DNA of 5,937 nt from JBNJEM01 sp051745935 (GTDB lineage: Bacteria > Planctomycetota > Planctomycetia > Pirellulales > Pirellulaceae). Location: positions 1 to 5,937 of the forward strand of contig JBNJEM010000509.1 of assembly GCA_051745935.1 (NCBI GenBank), in the 5' to 3' direction. A program made the position numbers and the translations under genes. Numbering within the stretch: the first letter of the stretch is position 1; each line of letters begins with the position of its first letter. Positions 3,910-5,937 of this stretch are shown piece by piece. The notes beneath the pieces are model-generated. The model was not told where the DNA came from. It made no database searches and saw only the letters and a list, made by a program, of their open reading frames with translations.

Positions 3910-5937
3910 TTACCGGCGACGGCGCCCGTTCCCGTTCCCGTTCCCGTTCCCGTTTGATGGCTTGGGGGGCGTGGTGATGAGGTGGTAGTGCCCGAGCCCG
4001 AGCAGGTCATCAACGCGTTGCCGAAGCTCAGGGGAAATGTCGACGCGCAGTCGTTGTGATTTCAAGTGCACTCGGCAGCCGTCGTCCAGATCCAGTTCTA
4101 GTTCCAAGTCTCGTTCGCCCGGGTACCCGCGCACGATTTCACGCACTTTGGGCAACATGTCGTGCCCGTGCTTTTGCTGGTCCACCCGGACCACAATACC
4201 ACTGGTATAGCGCGAATCGAGTTGGTCCATGGGGGTGGCTTCACTGACCACCAGATTCACTTCATCCCCGCCGCGTTTTTCGACCACTCCCCGCACCAGG
4301 ACAATGGCGTCCGGCTGCACCAACTCGCCGTACTTCAGATAATTCTCGGGCCAAATAATGCAACGGACGGCGCCATGCATGTCCTCCAGATCGAAGTTGG
4401 CATATTTGGTGGCGGTTTGTCCGGGCCGGGGTTTGCGGACGTGACTCAACTTGATGGCGCTGAGCATGCCCCCCATGATCACTTCGCTGCGATGCGGCAT
4501 TTCCGAAAGGTTGGCCGTGGTATGCGAACAGAAATTGCGAAGCATCTTTTCATATTCCGCCAGGGGGTGACTGGAGAGATAGAAGCCCAAGACCTCTTTT
4601 TCCATACTGAGTCGTTCGCGTTCCTCGATTTCCGGAATGTCCGGCATGACGAAATCGGTGTCCGGCTCTTCCTCCTCTTCCAGATCGTCAAACAGGCTTT
4701 TCTGCCCGCTGCGTCGATCGGCGAGCGCGGCGGCGCCGGATTGCATGGCCCGATCCAGGGTGGCCAGCAACTGCGAACGTTTGGCCCCAAAACAATCCAA
4801 GGCGCCAGCCTTGATCAACGTCTCGATGGTTGAACGATTACAGTGGCTGGGATCCACCCGTTCGCAGAAGTCAAACAGATCGCGAAACGGACCATCTTTT
4901 TGGCGAGCGGCGACGATGGCCCGGGGCGCCGCCCCACCGCATCCTTTAATCGCCGCCAAACCAAAGATGATCTTCCCGTCCTTTACCGAGAATTCGAGCT
5001 CGGACAAATTCAGGTTGGGCGGCACCACCTCGATGCTCATGCGGCTGGCATCGTCCAAGTGCTCGACCAACGAATCCTTGCGCGTGAAGTTGCGTCCCGA
5101 AATGTCTTCGGACAACAGGGCCGCCATGAACTCAACCGGGTAGTGGGCCTTGAGGTAAGCCGTCTGATAGGCAATGAGCGCATAGGCCGTGGAATGACTC
5201 TTGTTGAACCCATAGCCGGCGAACTTGGTGATCAGTCCCCAGATTTCCTCGGCTTCCTTCTGGGAGAGTCCGTTATCCGTTGCCCCGCTAATGAATTGCT
5301 CGCGGTTGCGATCGATAATCGCTTGCTTCTTCTTGCTGATCGCCTTGATACAAGTGTACGCGCTCGCCAGCTCGATGCCACCGAGTTGGTTGAGGATCCG
5401 CATGACTTGTTCTTGATAGACCATGACCCCGTGGGTCTCGCTCAAGATCCTTTCCAAGACGGCATGCTTGTACTCGGGCTTCTTGCGACCGTGCTTGACT
5501 TCGATGTAGTCATCCACCATGCCCCCCTCCAGCGGACCGGGACGGTAGAGTGCATTGGTGGCGATGATATCACGGAAATGGTCCGGCTTCATTTTCTGCA
5601 ACAGGTCCCGAATGCCTCCGCTTTCCAGCTGAAACACGCCTTTGGTCTCCCCCCGGCAGAGCAGGTCGAAGGTCGCTTGATCATCCAGCGGGAACTCCTG
5701 TGGATCGATGTGTTGGCCCGTTGTCTGCTCCACCAACGTCACGGCTTTCCGCAAAATCGTCAGGTTGCGCAGCCCCAGGAAATCCATTTTCAGCAGGCCG
5801 GCGGCTTCCACGTCGTTCATCGACCACTGCGTGATGATGTCCTCCTTGCCGGTCACGCGGCAGAGGGGAACGTGGCAAGGGAGAGGGCGATCGGCAATGA
5901 CCACCGCTGCCGCGTGCGTGCCGACATTGCGAGCCAA
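3910..5937 (-). CDS. dnaE: DNA polymerase III subunit alpha, C-terminal part, 5'-truncated by window edge
   Basis: Catalytic subunit of the replicative DNA polymerase. The visible 675 residues begin inside the palm and run to the natural TAA; by alignment with E. coli DnaE from memory, about 500 residues (PHP domain and the first two catalytic Asp) lie beyond the right edge. The first codon is TTG (Leu) inside the gene, not a start. In fragment numbering: MDFLGLR at 51-57 holds the third palm aspartate (Asp52, E. coli Asp555). Fingers motifs are GVFQLES (100-106), LYRPGPLEGGMVDDYI (130-145), VYQEQVM (173-179), KAISKKK (198-204) and FAGYGFNKSHSTAYALIAYQ (239-258). The helix-hairpin-helix region follows (about 325-385), then the beta-clamp-binding motif QKSLF (412-416), an acidic linker, an OB fold (about 484-570) and a C-terminal domain ending in (NG)5 and RRRR. 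No frameshift or lost motif is visible. Identification is secure; it is a DnaE-type, not PolC-type, alpha subunit. Confidence 0.98.
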   Translation of the reverse strand: MARNVGTHAAAVVIADRPLPCHVPLCRVTGKEDIITQWSMNDVEAAGLLKMDFLGLRNLTILRKAVTLVEQTTGQHIDPQEFPLDDQATFDLLCRGETKGVFQLESGGIRDLLQKMKPDHFRDIIATNALYRPGPLEGGMVDDYIEVKHGRKKPEYKHAVLERILSETHGVMVYQEQVMRILNQLGGIELASAYTCIKAISKKKQAIIDRNREQFISGATDNGLSQKEAEEIWGLITKFAGYGFNKSHSTAYALIAYQTAYLKAHYPVEFMAALLSEDISGRNFTRKDSLVEHLDDASRMSIEVVPPNLNLSELEFSVKDGKIIFGLAAIKGCGGAAPRAIVAARQKDGPFRDLFDFCERVDPSHCNRSTIETLIKAGALDCFGAKRSQLLATLDRAMQSGAAALADRRSGQKSLFDDLEEEEEPDTDFVMPDIPEIEERERLSMEKEVLGFYLSSHPLAEYEKMLRNFCSHTTANLSEMPHRSEVIMGGMLSAIKLSHVRKPRPGQTATKYANFDLEDMHGAVRCIIWPENYLKYGELVQPDAIVLVRGVVEKRGGDEVNLVVSEATPMDQLDSRYTSGIVVRVDQQKHGHDMLPKVREIVRGYPGERDLELELDLDDGCRVHLKSQRLRVDISPELRQRVDDLLGLGHYHLITTPPKPSNGNGNGNGNGRRRR
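3925..3954 (-). repeat. Hexanucleotide repeat (CCCGTT)5 at the dnaE 3' end
   Basis: Five perfect copies of CCCGTT on the plus strand encode five Asn-Gly pairs just before the terminal RRRR of DnaE. The unit is 6 bp, so slippage changes the tail by two residues without shifting frame. It probably forms a flexible linker to the basic end. Confidence 0.95.

Noticed and set aside
4162..4833. Plus-strand open frame of 223 codons antisense to dnaE
   Set aside because: The opposite strand encodes conserved DnaE motifs throughout; this frame shows no recognisable protein features.

Overview
The window most likely comes from a planctomycete, probably a Pirellulaceae / Rhodopirellula-like bacterium. 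Three things point there: a secreted DUF1598-family protein (a family I know only from planctomycetes), a DnaE fingers segment reading CIKAISKKK where most bacteria have a form of LRRAMGKKK, and a short intergenic hairpin of a type I recall as common between planctomycete genes. The base composition is moderately GC-rich. This assignment is inference, not a database result.

Layout. Positions 1-1101 (+) hold the C-terminal three quarters or more of a class II D-glycerate 2-kinase (DUF4147 + MOFRL), cut by the left edge. Positions 1102-1449 are a convergent intergenic region. It has two strong hairpins with no T-tract and a convincing intrinsic terminator for the minus-strand gene. Positions 1450-2904 (-) hold a complete secreted DUF1598 protein with a Gly-rich minisatellite just after its signal peptide and a good Shine-Dalgarno sequence. 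Positions 2905-3909 form an unusually long gap of about 1 kb without a credible gene but rich in inverted repeats. Positions 3910-5937 (-) hold the C-terminal 675 residues of DNA polymerase III alpha (dnaE), cut by the right edge. They start just before the third catalytic Asp and end in an (Asn-Gly)5-Arg4 tail encoded by a hexanucleotide repeat.

The genes do not look like a pathway. The glycerate kinase is central carbon metabolism, dnaE is replication, and DUF1598 is an exported protein of unknown role. dnaE and the DUF1598 gene are co-directional, but the 1 kb gap and a possible dnaE terminator make a shared operon unlikely. The glycerate kinase converges on the DUF1598 gene. I found no tRNA, rRNA, CRISPR array, insertion sequence or defence system. 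The most interesting material is the structured non-coding DNA between dnaE and the DUF1598 gene: three tandem hairpins with 5-nt loops, and two hairpins with different stems around the same C-rich loop.
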